From Blastocladiella emersonii ATCC 22665 (lineage: Eukaryota > Blastocladiomycota > Blastocladiomycetes > Blastocladiales > Blastocladiaceae), in the NCBI GenBank assembly GCA_025594325.1, contig JANHCV010000007.1:1798001-1862000 (forward strand): DNA of 64,000 bases, read 5' to 3'. The notes under the pieces are model-generated. The model ran no database searches. It saw only the letters and a list, made by a program, of their open reading frames with translations, and was not told the DNA's origin. The position numbers and the translations under genes were made by a program. How positions within the stretch are numbered: position 1 is the stretch's first letter; every line of letters starts with the position of its first letter. Shown here one piece after another: positions 42,601-53,127 of the stretch.

Positions 42601-42785
42601 CAATGTTGCAGGTGCAGCGGACCCGAGCACGCGTGTAATGTGCACGGCCATGACAAGAATGTTTGTTTTCTTGGCGCCCCGCCGGTGCTCACTGCGCTGA
42701 GGTCGTTGGTCCTGCCGCTGGCGAGCGAAGCCTCTTCGTAGAGCGTCGGCATGACGCGCGCAAGCTTGAACTCGGACCCGTCTAG

Positions 42786-43031
42786 GATCTGCTGAAAGCG
42801 GTGTATGAGCAACCTGACGTCACCGCATCCGTGCGCCACGAGCTGATCAAGACGATGCTTCCCAAGTTTCAAATTTTGGCCGTTCGTGGTGCGCCAGGGT
42901 TGGTTCTCGTCACGTGTTGGCCAGACCTGAGGGTGATCGAGATTAAGGTGGTCGGCGTGAGCAAGTCGGTGCGCGCGAGTCTGGCGTCGCTCCCGAGGCT
43001 TGAATTGCTCCGAGTAGCTCATGTTCCGTGA
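42786..43031 (+). pseudogene. C-terminal relic of an F-box-like/LRR family gene (F)
   Basis: About 80 codons align with the end of member A: DVTASVRHELIKTMLPKF against the DATASLCQVLG region, then ILAVRGAPG, CWPDLRVIEIKVVGVSKSVR and ASLASLPRLELL. Nothing of the N-terminal 540 residues remains. It stops at 43031, just before another ACGCGTCGCGTTTCA element at 43043. Confidence 0.75.
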
Positions 43032-43284
43032 ATGTTTGATCAACGCGTCGCGTTTCAGGGCGGACACATCGGCACGTGGTGGCGCAGCCCTTCGCGTCCT
43101 CTCGCGGCGCCCCCTGAGCATGGCCCACATGGGCGCAGGGGGTCCTGCATCGGGTGCCTTCCGGCCATGCTCGAGAAGCCGTCGAGTCCCTGGGCGCGCT
43201 CTTCCCACTCGGCGGCTCACTCGAGCGCGGTCGGCCGACTGCATCCTCACTCTCCCCGAACTGCACAACTAACGTCATCATCTC

Positions 43285-43938
43285 ATGTCGCCCAAGCGCC
43301 CCGTCGTTCGCGACACGGTCTACTCGGCGACGTGTCCGGACGCGACGTACGCCGACACGTTCTGGTTCACGAAGCAGGTGGACGAGATCACCTTCGACTG
43401 CGTGTTCGCGAACGGGACACGCACGCGGCGGTTCCTCACGACGGACCTGTCCAAGGACGCGGCTAGTCCCGGTGCGCAGACGACGGCGACGAGCGGCGGC
43501 GGGTCCGTGACCGTGACGTCGCTCGGCGATGTGATCAAGGCCGGGCGCGTGGGCGAGCGCGACTTCCGGTACTACTACAACGACACGGGCGTGTACGCGC
43601 TCGCGAGCGGCGGCATGGTCGTGGGTCAGGACGAGATCGACGCGAACCGCGCGCTCAAGGAATGGACGCTGCCCGCGGGCGAGGCCGTGGCGCGGATCAA
43701 GGCGTGGCCGGCGACCGAGTTCCTCGGGTTCCGCAAGCTCGAGGTGGAGACGGCCACGGTCGGCAAGGACGGGAGCGTCAAGCGCGGGCTGCCGTGGATC
43801 CCGATCGTCGGCGGGGCGGTCGCGGTGGTCCTGCTCGTCGCGTGTGTTGCGTGTCAAGTTCGCGGGTGCCGCCGTGCCCGGCAGCGGAAGACTGAGGACG
43901 GTGACGGTGACGGTGACGTTGGCAGCGAGAAGCCGTGA
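43285..43938 (+). CDS. single-pass membrane protein, paralogue 1
   Basis: A 217-residue protein with a beta-rich N-terminal domain (VYSATCPDATYADTFWF, TTDLSK, then RDFRYYYNDTGVYALASGG). One membrane helix lies near residues 172-190 (IPIVGGAVAVVLLVACVACQ), followed by a short basic then acidic tail (GDGDGDVGSEKP). It shares C-P-D-x-x-Y-A-D-x-F, D-L-S-K and the overall plan with the gene at 44506, so the two are tandem paralogues. No N-terminal signal peptide is visible at the ATG. No known family is recognised; a surface receptor or lectin-like role is speculation. Confidence 0.7.
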   Translation: MSPKRPVVRDTVYSATCPDATYADTFWFTKQVDEITFDCVFANGTRTRRFLTTDLSKDAASPGAQTTATSGGGSVTVTSLGDVIKAGRVGERDFRYYYNDTGVYALASGGMVVGQDEIDANRALKEWTLPAGEAVARIKAWPATEFLGFRKLEVETATVGKDGSVKRGLPWIPIVGGAVAVVLLVACVACQVRGCRRARQRKTEDGDGDGDVGSEKP

Positions 43939-44505
43939 TATAGACGCGTTGATCCGAGGCGTGATCTGAAACGCCGAGTTCCAACTTCCCTTGAGGCTTG
44001 AGGATGAAGTGCGCGCGCGTTGAGCTCTCCGTGCGGTGTCAAGGTCGACCGCCCACGGTGCTCAGGAGCTGGCCCTGAACGACGCGGTGGTGGATCAGTG
44101 ATCCGATCACCGCGAGCGCGAACCTTCACGTTCAGGGCCTCGCCGCCGATCGCGTCGCCGTCACGGTGCGCAAGTCGTCGAGTGCACCGAAAGAAAAAAG
44201 TGACGCGTCGTTCGTGCTTATCCAGCGGGAGCGCGCCGTTCCAAAAGGGGCGACGTGATCGACCAATCAGCTTGCGGCGGAGTGGACCTGCATGCAGGAC
44301 GACTTGCCGTACTTCATCAGGCAAGCGGGCCGCCGTGAAACGTGTCCCTTGTGGGCCGAAGAAGGTCATGGACGAGAAGCCGAAGCCCGCTGCCGCCGAG
44401 GAGAACGGCCGGCGCGCTGCGATATCAGGCCGGCAGCGCCTCCCATCGCTTCTTCTCCCTCCCTCAACCACTCTTGCAAAGCATCACCATCAAGCAACCA
44501 GCCCC
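43939..44505. other. intergenic between the membrane-protein paralogues
   Basis: About 570 bp. Contains GACGCGTC near 44201 and TTGCAAAGCATC at 44474-44485, 20 nt before the next ATG. No gene seen. Confidence 0.45.
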
Positions 44506-45114
44506 ATGTCCCGCACGACCCGGACCGTCGGCAACGCAAACGGCTTCGACCGCGCGGGCGCGCGCGTGTCCATCTCGTGCCCGGACGGCCGCTACGCCGA
44601 CCAGTTCTACGTGCGCGGGTCGGCGTCGGCGGTGCTCGACCTCGCCTTCAGCTGCACGTCCGACGAGCCTGCGGGAGGTCCCGCGCCGCAAGTCAAGTTC
44701 CTGCGCGAGGACCTGTCCAAGCTGACGCTGTCGCCGGGCGTGCGCGCGGGCACGCCCGGGACGACCGACTTTCGCGCGTACGCGAGCGGCGAGGGCGTCG
44801 AGGCGGTGCAAGCCGGCGGCGTCCTCGCGGGCCGCCCGATCCAGGGCACGTCGACGCTGTACGCGATCCCAGACACCCACGGCGTCGTGGGTATCTCGGC
44901 GGCGTTCGGGCCGGGGACCGGCGCGCCCATCGTCGCGCTCGAGATCACGTCGGCGCCGATCCCGGGTCGGGTCCCCGCGGACAGCGGGCTGTCGACGGGC
45001 GCCATCGTCGGGATCGCGGTCGGTGGCGCGGCTGCGCTGATCCTCCTCGTCGCGGCGGTCGTCGTGTTCCGGCGGCGCGGGGCCAAGGCCAAGGAGTACG
45101 CGACCGTCGCGTAG
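44506..45114 (+). CDS. single-pass membrane protein, paralogue 2
   Basis: A 202-residue protein built like the gene at 43285: an N-terminal domain with VSISCPDGRYADQFYVRG, FLREDLSKLTLSPG, TTDFRAYASG and GVVGISAAFG, a Gly/Ser spacer, a membrane helix near residues 164-188 (TGAIVGIAVGGAAALILLVA) and a short basic tail (FRRRGAKAKEYATVA). The alternating strands and Gly turns suggest a beta-sandwich or prism, perhaps jacalin-like, but I cannot confirm that. As in the paralogue, no signal peptide precedes the domain. The leader holds TTGCAAAGCATC. Confidence 0.7.
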   Translation: MSRTTRTVGNANGFDRAGARVSISCPDGRYADQFYVRGSASAVLDLAFSCTSDEPAGGPAPQVKFLREDLSKLTLSPGVRAGTPGTTDFRAYASGEGVEAVQAGGVLAGRPIQGTSTLYAIPDTHGVVGISAAFGPGTGAPIVALEITSAPIPGRVPADSGLSTGAIVGIAVGGAAALILLVAAVVVFRRRGAKAKEYATVA

Positions 45115-45291
45115 ACCGAGCTAGCAAGCAATGTTGAAGAAGAAAACGATATCCCATTCTCTAATATAGTCCCATCTGGCGTGTATCCATCAGTAGTGAG
45201 CCACGGTGAGCGGAGCGGCCATGGTCGACGTGCGGTGAAGGGTCGGTCGCTGATGGTCGACCACTTCTCTCGCACACCACGCATCAGACCC

Positions 45292-45304
45292 TTTGCAACG
45301 TATC
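45292..45304 (+). promoter_or_regulatory. TTTGCAACGTATC leader element
   Basis: Exact copy of the element at 1774-1786, 8 nt upstream of the AP endonuclease ATG. Confidence 0.4.
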
Positions 45305-45312
45305 GCAACACC

Positions 45313-46434
45313 ATGCAACCTGCCGCAACGACATTACCGACCTTGACCTCGACCACGACGCGGCTCCTGTGCTGGAACGTGAACGGGATCCGGACCGTGT
45401 TCGGGCGCCCGCCCGCGCGCACCGAGCTTGCGGCGTTCATGCGCGAGCACGGCGGCGCGGACGTCCTGTGTCTGCAGGAGACCAAGCTGTCGGCGCTGTC
45501 GGGCGAAGAGGACGCGGCGCTGATCCACGTTCCCGCGTGCGACACCTTCTACTGCCACAGCGACGACCGCAAGGGGTACTCGGGGACCGCGGTCGTTGCG
45601 CCCGCGGGGACCGCGGTGAGCGCGACGACGGGGGTCGAGGTGCTCGAGGACAACGAAGGTCGTGCCGTGGTGGTTGATTTGGGGGTGTTTGTGCTCGTCA
45701 ACCTGTACTGCCCGAACGGCGGGCGAAACCTCGAGTACAAGTTCACCTTCTACGAGCGGCTCACGGCGTACCTGCGCAAGCTGCACTGGGACGACGGCCG
45801 CGAGCTCGTCGTGTGCGGCGACATGAACGTCACGCACAAGCCGATCGATTTGTGGAACCCCGAGGTCCGTCTGTTCGCGACGGATAGCGCAGTCCCCGCT
45901 CGTCACTCACTCCCCCGCGCGAGAGTGTAGAAGAACAAGGCCTCAATCGGGTGCACCCCCAAAGAACGCGCCCTCCTCGATCTCCTGACCGCGGACCGCG
46001 AGTCCGGCGGCGTCGCGCTGGTCGACACGTTCCGCCACCTTCACGGCGACGTGGGCGACGCGTACACGTTCTGGGACATGCGGACCAACAAGCGGCCGAC
46101 GAACCAGGGGTGGCGCATCGACTACTTTTACGTGACGCCCGGGCTCGTAAGCAAAGTGGTCGCGGCCGAGATTTTGGCGGATGTACAGGGGTCCGACCAC
46201 TGCCCGATCGCCCTGACGCTCGACGTGCAGCTCGAGCGCGGCCGCAAGCCCGTCAAGGAGGCGGCGAACCGCCGGTTCCCCAAGGCCAGGACGATCACGT
46301 CGTTCTTTGCGCCCAAGAAGCGCGCGGCGGCCGAGGCGGTGGCGGCGGCGGCGGCGGATGGGGAGAAGACAGATGAGCGCGACAAGAAGCGCGCCAAGCC
46401 TGCAGTCGCGGAGAAGAAGAAGGGCAAGGCGTGA
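45313..46434 (+). CDS. APN2: AP endonuclease, exonuclease III family (Apn2-like)
   Basis: Base-excision-repair nuclease that cuts at abasic sites. Exons 45313-45864 and 45931-46434 (66-nt intron) give 351 residues. Catalytic motifs are in order: LLCWNVNGIRT, CLQETKL, VNLYCPNGG, CGDMNVTHKPIDLWNP, the catalytic W/D region YTFWDMRTNKR with GWRIDYFYVTPG, and GSDHCPIAL. THKPIDLWNPE-KNKASIGCTP points to Apn2. Near the C-terminus TITSFFAPKKR is a good PCNA-binding PIP-box-like motif, also typical of Apn2. The zinc-finger GRF domain that ends most Apn2 proteins is absent: the chain ends in an Ala/Lys-rich tail. Confidence 0.9.
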
Positions 46435-46457
46435 TACAAAACCGTTTATGCTCCTCG

Positions 46458-47883
46458 CTAGATCTGAATCCGCCCCGTCCCGCGCCACTTTGCGCGGGCC
46501 CACTCGATGGCGTCGATGGCGGCGTCAATGTGTGGCACGGCCTCGAAGCCGGGGAGACGCAGCACGAAGAAGTTGTAGGCGAGGCGGCCGAAGAAGTAGA
46601 CGAGCAGAAGCGAGAAGACGCTACAAGTTGTTCGTGTGTAAGTGCGGGTGGGGAAAAAAGGTCGGATCGACATACATCCAGCCAAAGATGGCGCCGCCGC
46701 TGGGGCCGAGGGTGGAGAGGTCACAGCCGGCGCGCGAGGGGAACTCGAAGACGGTCTTGCCGCACGCCGTGTGGCCCTCGACGACCTTGAGGCCGCCGTT
46801 GTCGCCCGTCTACGAGGGGAGCACGAATCAGTCGATGCGGCGGGCGTGGAGTAGCGCAGAGCGAGTACCAGGGAGGAGGTGCAGGGGAAGCGGACGACGG
46901 TGGTGCGCGGGACGCCGTCGGCGCACTGCTCGCCGTCCTTGAGGGTCCAGGTGAGGATGCCGTCTACGAGTGGGAGCGCGAGTCGGTGAACCAGCCGCGA
47001 CAGCGAGGAGGTGGAAACCGTACTCTCGACAGAGAGCTTGCCGCGCGACCCGAGCGAGCGCTTGGTCGGGTTCGCCTCGTCCTTGGCAAGGCCGCAGACG
47101 GCAGCGCCGTTCGGGCACCCGCGCGACCCGTCGGCGGGGCTGTCGACGAGGCCGTTGCCGCAAAAGTTGAGCCAGAAGGTATCCTGCGGGGTGTCCACCT
47201 GGTAGTTGAAGGAGGCGGCGCGCAGGGGCGCGAGCGAGTAGCGGTTGGTTCCGAGAGTGCACCCGTCGGAGCCGTCGGGCCCGTTGGAGGTGGCGGCGGT
47301 CGGGCAGGCGTGGCGCGAGACGGCCTCGAAGCGGTAGTTGCACTGGTTGAGCTCCTTGACGTAGCGCGGGCGGACCTCGGGGGTGGTGGAGCCGTTGCGC
47401 AGCTGGTTGCAGGCAATGGCCATCTCGAAGGACATGGGGGTGGACGAGCCCGGGCAGATGCCGGTGCCCGTCATGCGGTACAGCACGGTGACGGGGTCGT
47501 CGGGCGAGCGCTGGATGTCGGTCTGGGCGGAGGCGGTGGTGCCGATGGACTCCCAGTGCTGCGTGCGGGGTCGTGTGTGAGTGAGTGGGTGATGTGTGGG
47601 AACGAGCAGAGTGCGCACCGAGGCGTTGTTGCGGAAAGTCATGCATGCGCCGGAGCCGGGCGGGCAGCGCGGCTCGACGACGGGGCCGCACAGGTTGTAG
47701 TAGAACTGGTTCTGGGCATCGGTGGGGGCGAAGAAGTCGCTACGGGGGAGGAGTGGGAGTTAGGGCGGGCGGCGAGCGAGTTGCGCGAGGGGCGGCAGCG
47801 TACGCCTGCAGGCGGCGCAGCGGGGTCAGGTCAAAGTGGCCCGCGGGCTTGTCGAAGATGCATGGTGCCGTGTCGGATGCCAT
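46458..47883 (-). CDS. MRH-domain membrane receptor (mannose-6-phosphate-receptor-like)
   Basis: Six exons (47804-47883, 47619-47739, 47024-47558, 46869-46963, 46676-46809, 46458-46620) join to 375 residues; introns are 55-64 nt and all phases close. Cysteine-rich luminal part: FDLTPLRRL, YYNLCGPVVE and CPPGSGAC at the start, with later LNFCGNGLV, SVENGILTWTLKDGEQCADG and GHTACGKTVFEFPSRAGC. This is the pattern of mannose-6-phosphate receptor homology domains, as in Mrl1 or Atg27. One membrane helix (VFSLLLVYFFGRLAYNFFVL) near residue 325 is followed by a cytoplasmic tail. It is likely to cycle between Golgi and endosome or vacuole. Oddly, the first ATG leads straight into the domain with no signal peptide, so a 5' exon may be missing. 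Confidence 0.8.
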
Positions 47884-48707
47884 TGCAGCGGGTGTGGCGC
47901 GTTGGTTTAGGGGAAAGAGCGGAGGGCGGAGCCGAGGGGAAACGCGAAGGGAAGGCGCGGCGGTCAGGGCAACGTGATGCAGCGTGATCCCGGGAGAATC
48001 GGGAAGTGGCCCACGCGACCCGACGCGGAACGGGGGGCGAGTGGTGCCCCGGGCTTCCCTGCGGGTTTCCGCTTCGCCGCGCAGCAGGCCGCGCAGCCGA
48101 ATCCGCATCGACCCATCGGGAAGGACAACATCTCGCCCGCTCTGCCACTGCTGCCACTGACTGCACTGCCTGCCGAGCCGCCCGCCCCTGCGACTCGAGC
48201 CCGACGCACGGCGCATACACTCGAGCCCGACGCACGACGCACGCCCATCCGGCCGACGCACCAAGGCGCACCGACACGTTGCCGCGCCGCCGCGAGCGAG
48301 ACTGCGCCCGACCACGCTCCGCCGTCGCACCGTCCTCGGACCGGCCACCCCGATCCGAGCGAGCGAGCGCCCGTGCGCGCCCAAGGCCGCCGCGAGTGGA
48401 GTGTGCGCGCGAGCCGCCGCGCCCGTCCCTTGATACCCGGTCACCCCTCGGCCGCCTCTACTCCCCGCCTCGCCGCCCGCCCCGATTCCTCTCTATGCGC
48501 CAGACCCGGCCCGCCGCAACCGCCCCCGCCCCCGCCCCCGCCCCCGCCTACTTCTGAGAAGAGACCCCCGACCCCCACCGGACCCGGCGCTCTCCCGCCC
48601 TCTAGACCGGCACCATACCTCCCCCGTACCCCTCGCCCTACCCCTCCCCCTATACCCGTGCGACTGCCCCGCGCCCGCAGCCGTACCATACCCGCTCCTG
48701 GCGCTCC
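47884..48707. other. divergent promoter region and C-rich leader
   Basis: About 820 bp between the MRH receptor and the MADS-box gene. The plus side is C-rich, with a tandem CCCCCG run near 48520-48550. No gene is seen; it may be a long leader for the MADS-box gene. Confidence 0.45.
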
Positions 48708-49051
48708 ATGGACCAGCACCCGCCGCGCGACAACGGTCCCGCTCAAGGCGCCGATCCGTACTCGCCCTACTACCCGCCGCTGCCGCTGCTGCCGCCCTCG
48801 CAGCCGCTGCCCGTCGCCGTCCCGCACCGCCTCGACCCCTACGAGTACCCGCCCTACCCCTACCCGCAGCACCCGCCGCACCCGCACTCGCGCCAGTACC
48901 CGCCGCCGCCCCAGCAGCAGCACCTCCAGCACCACGCACACCCGCACCAGCAGCACCTGCACCACTCGTACTGGCCCAACCCGCAGCCGACCTCCCACCG
49001 TGGCGGCATGCAGCACCCGCACCAGCACTTGCACCACCCGCACCACCTGCT

Positions 49052-49082
<31 letters not shown>

Positions 49083-52000
49083 CAGTCGCACCAGCACCAT
49101 TTGGCTCAGCAGCAGCAGTCGCACCAGCAGCAGCTGCACGCCCAGCTCCACCTTCAGCAGCAGCAGCAGCAGCAACAACAACAGCTGCAGCAGCCCGCCG
49201 CCCACCCGTCCCCCTTTGGCTCGGCCTCGGGATCGCCCGCCAGCTCCGTCTTCGGGTCGCCCGCCACCATGACCAACGACCCGCACGCTGCTGCTGCTGC
49301 CGCGGCCGCGGCCGCCGCCGATCCGCCCAACGCGGACCCGGCGCCGGCCCCTGCACCTGCGCCGACCGCCCCGCTCAAGCGCACCGCCTCCAAGGCGGCC
49401 GCCGCGTCTAGGGCGGCCGCGTCGTCGACCGCCTCGGCTGCGCCAAAACGGACCCGCAAGCGCGCGCGCGTCGGCGCGGCTCCCAACGAGTCGCTGACCA
49501 GCACGGCCAACGCTATCGCCGCATCGGCGATCGCGCGCGCTGCCGAGGTCGACGACCCGTCGTCCGCCAACCACGGCGGCGACGATCCGTCGGCTCCCGC
49601 CAGCGGCGCCAACTCGGACTACCTCCTCTCGTCCGCCGCGCCCTCGGCCGCGCCCTCGCCCTCGTCCGCCGTCATGCAGCCCGTCCCACCACCCGCCCAC
49701 CCGCCAGCTGCTGCTGCCGCCGACGCGGCGGGCGCTCCGGCTGCCGCCACGGGTCCCGGTAACGCTACCACCTGGACGCGCGGCCGCCGCAAGATCGGCA
49801 CCGCCTACATCCTCGACAAGAACCGCCGCCACATCACTTTTAGCAAGCGCAAGGCCGGTTTGCTCAAGAAGGTCCGCTTTCCGCTCGTTTCTTGGCACGC
49901 ACGCGCGCGACGCGACGTTACTGACTCTCTCTCCGCTCCCGCACAATCAACAGGCCAACGAACTCGCCTGCCTTACGGGCACCGAGGTGCTGCTCATCAT
50001 CGCTTCCGAAGCAGGAACTATTTATTTTCACGCAACTGAGCGCCTCAAGGCCCTCGTGGACGGCAGCGAGGCCAAGCAGCGCATCTCCGACTGCCTCAAG
50101 AACACGCGCCACCTCAGCTACGGCGCCCAGCAGGTCGCCGCTGCCCAAGCCGCGGCCGCGGCGGCGGCTGCCGCGCAGGCCCAGGCCGCTGCCGACGCCG
50201 CCAGCGCCGCTGCGGGCTCGTCCTCGGCCGCTGCGACCCCGGCGCCGGCCGCTGCACCTGCACCGCCCGCGCCCGTGCCGCCCGCCAACGCGCGCCCGCC
50301 CATCTACAAGTTCGTCAAGATGCAGCCGCCCGACTCGGCCGGCGTCGTCTACACCCCGCTCCCCGGCTCGCCCGACGTCGCCGGCGCCGCTGCAGCTGCG
50401 GCTGCTGCGGCAGCTCCCGCTCCCGCGGCGACCGTCGCTGAGCAGCTCGCCGCTGGTCCCGACACGGCCGTGATCCAGTCGACGCCCTCGTCGCTTTCCT
50501 CGTCGGCCGCCACCACGGCCCAGAACAGCTCCGCCGGCGGCTTCATCGCGCCGCAGGCCCGTGCCAGCACCAGCTTGCCCAATGCGGCCGCGGTCGCGGC
50601 TGCTGCTGCCGCGTCCCAGTCGCCCGCTCTCCCGGGTCCCGGCAACAGCCAAGGTCTCGGCGGGTGGCCGGCCAGCGCGCACACGATTGCGCCGTCGGTT
50701 CTCGCCGCGAGCGCCGACGCCGCGTCGGGCATGGGCATCGAGTCGGTCGCGCAGCTGTTGTCGGGTTCCGCCGGCGGTGCCTCCTCGCACTCGTTGCTCG
50801 TCGACCACATGGCAGCGGCTTCGGCCGAGGACCACCACCACCACCACCACCACGGCGGGCACCACGCGCACATGCACCACGCGCACCACCACCACCATTT
50901 CGGCGGCACCGGCAGCGCGTCCGGCGGGCTCCCCGACACGTCGTCGTCGCTCGGCAACCTGCTCGACGCCGCCGGTAACCCCGCCGGCGGGTCGGCCGAC
51001 CCGCACCAGCAGCCACCGCTGTATTTCGGCCAGCCCACGATCAAGGTCGACCACTCGGACACGCACCACACGCAGCAGCAGCATCAGGACGCCGCCGACT
51101 ACGCGCCCGGTTCGTCGGCCGACGTGTACATGAGCCTCGAGCAGCACGCCGCTGGCATGCAGCCGCAGCAGTCGAGCCGCGGCACGTCGGTGCACTACCA
51201 CCACCACGTGTCGCCGCACCCGCAGGTCTCGTCGCAGCAGGCGTCGCCGCACCCGGCCAACCCCGAGTCGGCCATGTACGCCGTCGCGGCTGCGGCCGTC
51301 GCCGCGGCAGCCGCGGGGAACGGGTCCAATAACGACAGCGGCATGCTCCTCGCGCCGTCAACCGCCGCGGCGCAGTTCGGCACCCGGTCCGCGCACTCGT
51401 CGCCCGGGCTCGTCGCGTCCTCGCAGCAGCAGCAGACGCAGCAGCCGATGCTCGGGTCCGGCACCTCGTCGCTCGACTACGCGGCCGTCGCGGCCGTGTC
51501 GGGCCACGACCAATCGTCGCAATTCGACTTTTTCGGGGGTGGCGGGCCCGCCGACCACCCGGCCATGGCGATCCAGCCGCCACCGCAGCAGTACTCGCAC
51601 CACGCGCAGCGGTACGGCAGTGGCGGCGGTGGGATGCGCCACTACCCGCCGCACCCGCACGCGCAGATGCTCCTCGGCCAGTCGCCGCACGCGCTCCCGC
51701 CGCCCCAGCAGCACATGTCGCAGCAGCAACAGGCGTACCTCGAGGCGACCGCCGCGCTCCGGCTCTCGTACGGGCCCGGCGCACCGGCTGCCGGCGGCAG
51801 CGCTGGCTCGCCCGGCCTTGGGTACCCCGCCGGCTACCCCGGCGCGTCCGCGTCGCCGCACGCGTACCACGCCCAGCAGCAGCAGCAGCAGTATCCCGAG
51901 TCGCGCTCGCGCGGCGGGAGCATGGGGCCCGGCTACCCGGCGGCGCTCGGCAGCGGCGGCGGCATGATGCCCGGCGGCGGCGGCGGTAAGACGTCGAGCC

Positions 52001-52248
52001 CCGCTTCCGCGATCGCGCGGTTCAACAGCGCCAACGCGTCGTCGTCGTCCGCGCCCGGGTCCGCCAACGGGTCCCCCGTCGCGGGCGCGCCCGGCGCGCG
52101 CCAGCCGCGCGGGTCGTCGTCGTTCCACCGCGCCAGCGGCGACGCGACGGGGTCCGGCGCGTCATCGCCCGGCAGCGATCTCGGGTTCGTCGCGGGCGCG
52201 GCGCTGAACGAGGCCGCGGCGGGCGATGGCGACCACCACCAGCAGTAG
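48708..52248 (+). CDS. SRF/Mcm1-type MADS-box transcription factor
   Basis: Exons 48708-49871 and 49954-52248 (82-nt intron) give 1,152 residues. The MADS box is at about 365-425: TRGRRKIGTAYILDKNRRHI, then TFSKRKAGLLKK at the exon end, then ANELACLTGTEVLLIIASEA and FHATERLKALV. The FSKRK and TGTEVLLIIASE wording is that of the SRF/Mcm1 class rather than MEF2. It binds CArG-type DNA as a dimer in known relatives. The intron splits the MADS box. Everything else is low complexity: His/Gln/Pro tracts before the box, and long Ala, Gln, His and Gly/Ser stretches after it. At 1,152 residues it is far longer than Mcm1 (286). Confidence 0.93.
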
Positions 52249-53127
52249 ACGCACGCTGCCCCTCCCTCCCCACCACCACTTGCGATGATACCACCCACCA
52301 CCCCCGCCTCGCGCTGCCGCTCACCTCACGGTTTTTTCGATCCCCTCCCACCCCTTCATCGTGTACCCCTTTCTCCTCCTCCCCGATCTCATTGTGTGTG
52401 TGCACCCTCTCTCCCCTTCCCTCTTCCCTTTACACTAGTCTCCCGCTTGTGCCCCGCTTCTCTCCCCCCTTCCCCACCCTACCCCGCGGCCACCGACGTC
52501 GAGCAGAGTCATTTTTGCGGGCGCCATCGATCGCGTGCAGCTCGCGCTCGCGCGCGTGTCGCCCGGTTCGGCGTATTTCCTCGCTCCACGTCGTGCTGAC
52601 CGAGTTTTCCTCCCTCCTCTCTTGTTTGCTTTTCGTTGCTCCCCTCCCTCCTCCCTTTCGCCCTCCTTTTCGCTCGTTTTTCGTCAGCGACGTGCTCCTT
52701 CCCCCAAGATACCCCCCACGACCATCAACCCGCCGATCAATGTATTGAATCGTCTATTTTCTTGACCCCGGTGTTGTGCGACTGGATTGCGAGGATGAGG
52801 GACGGGTATAGCGGTGCCCGACGCGTCGCGTCGCGCGAGACGGAGGTGCGAGACAGTCGACACGTGTTTGATCGACGCGTGGCCGCCTGGCGTTGTTTGT
52901 GTGGCGGAGCGGGCCTCGCGCAAGGTTCTGGACGAGTCAGGCAAGGGAGCTCGAGAGCGTCAGACACACTTCATCAGGGGAGCGTCGCCTGTCCCCGCTT
53001 CGAGCAGCGAAGGACGTGAGGATCAAGTGGGTCGCTCACGCGGGAGGCAGAGATGGAGATGGTTCCGTAGATAATTACATTACACACTAGAGCAGCATAG
53101 GATGAACAAGACAAAAAAGAAGAGAGC
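52249..53127. other. intergenic, pyrimidine-rich then mixed
   Basis: About 880 bp between convergent MADS-box and GrpE genes. 52250-52700 is strongly CT-rich; 52760-53100 is ordinary and includes GACGCGTCGCGTCGCGC near 52820. No gene, RNA or repeat array is seen. Confidence 0.45.
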
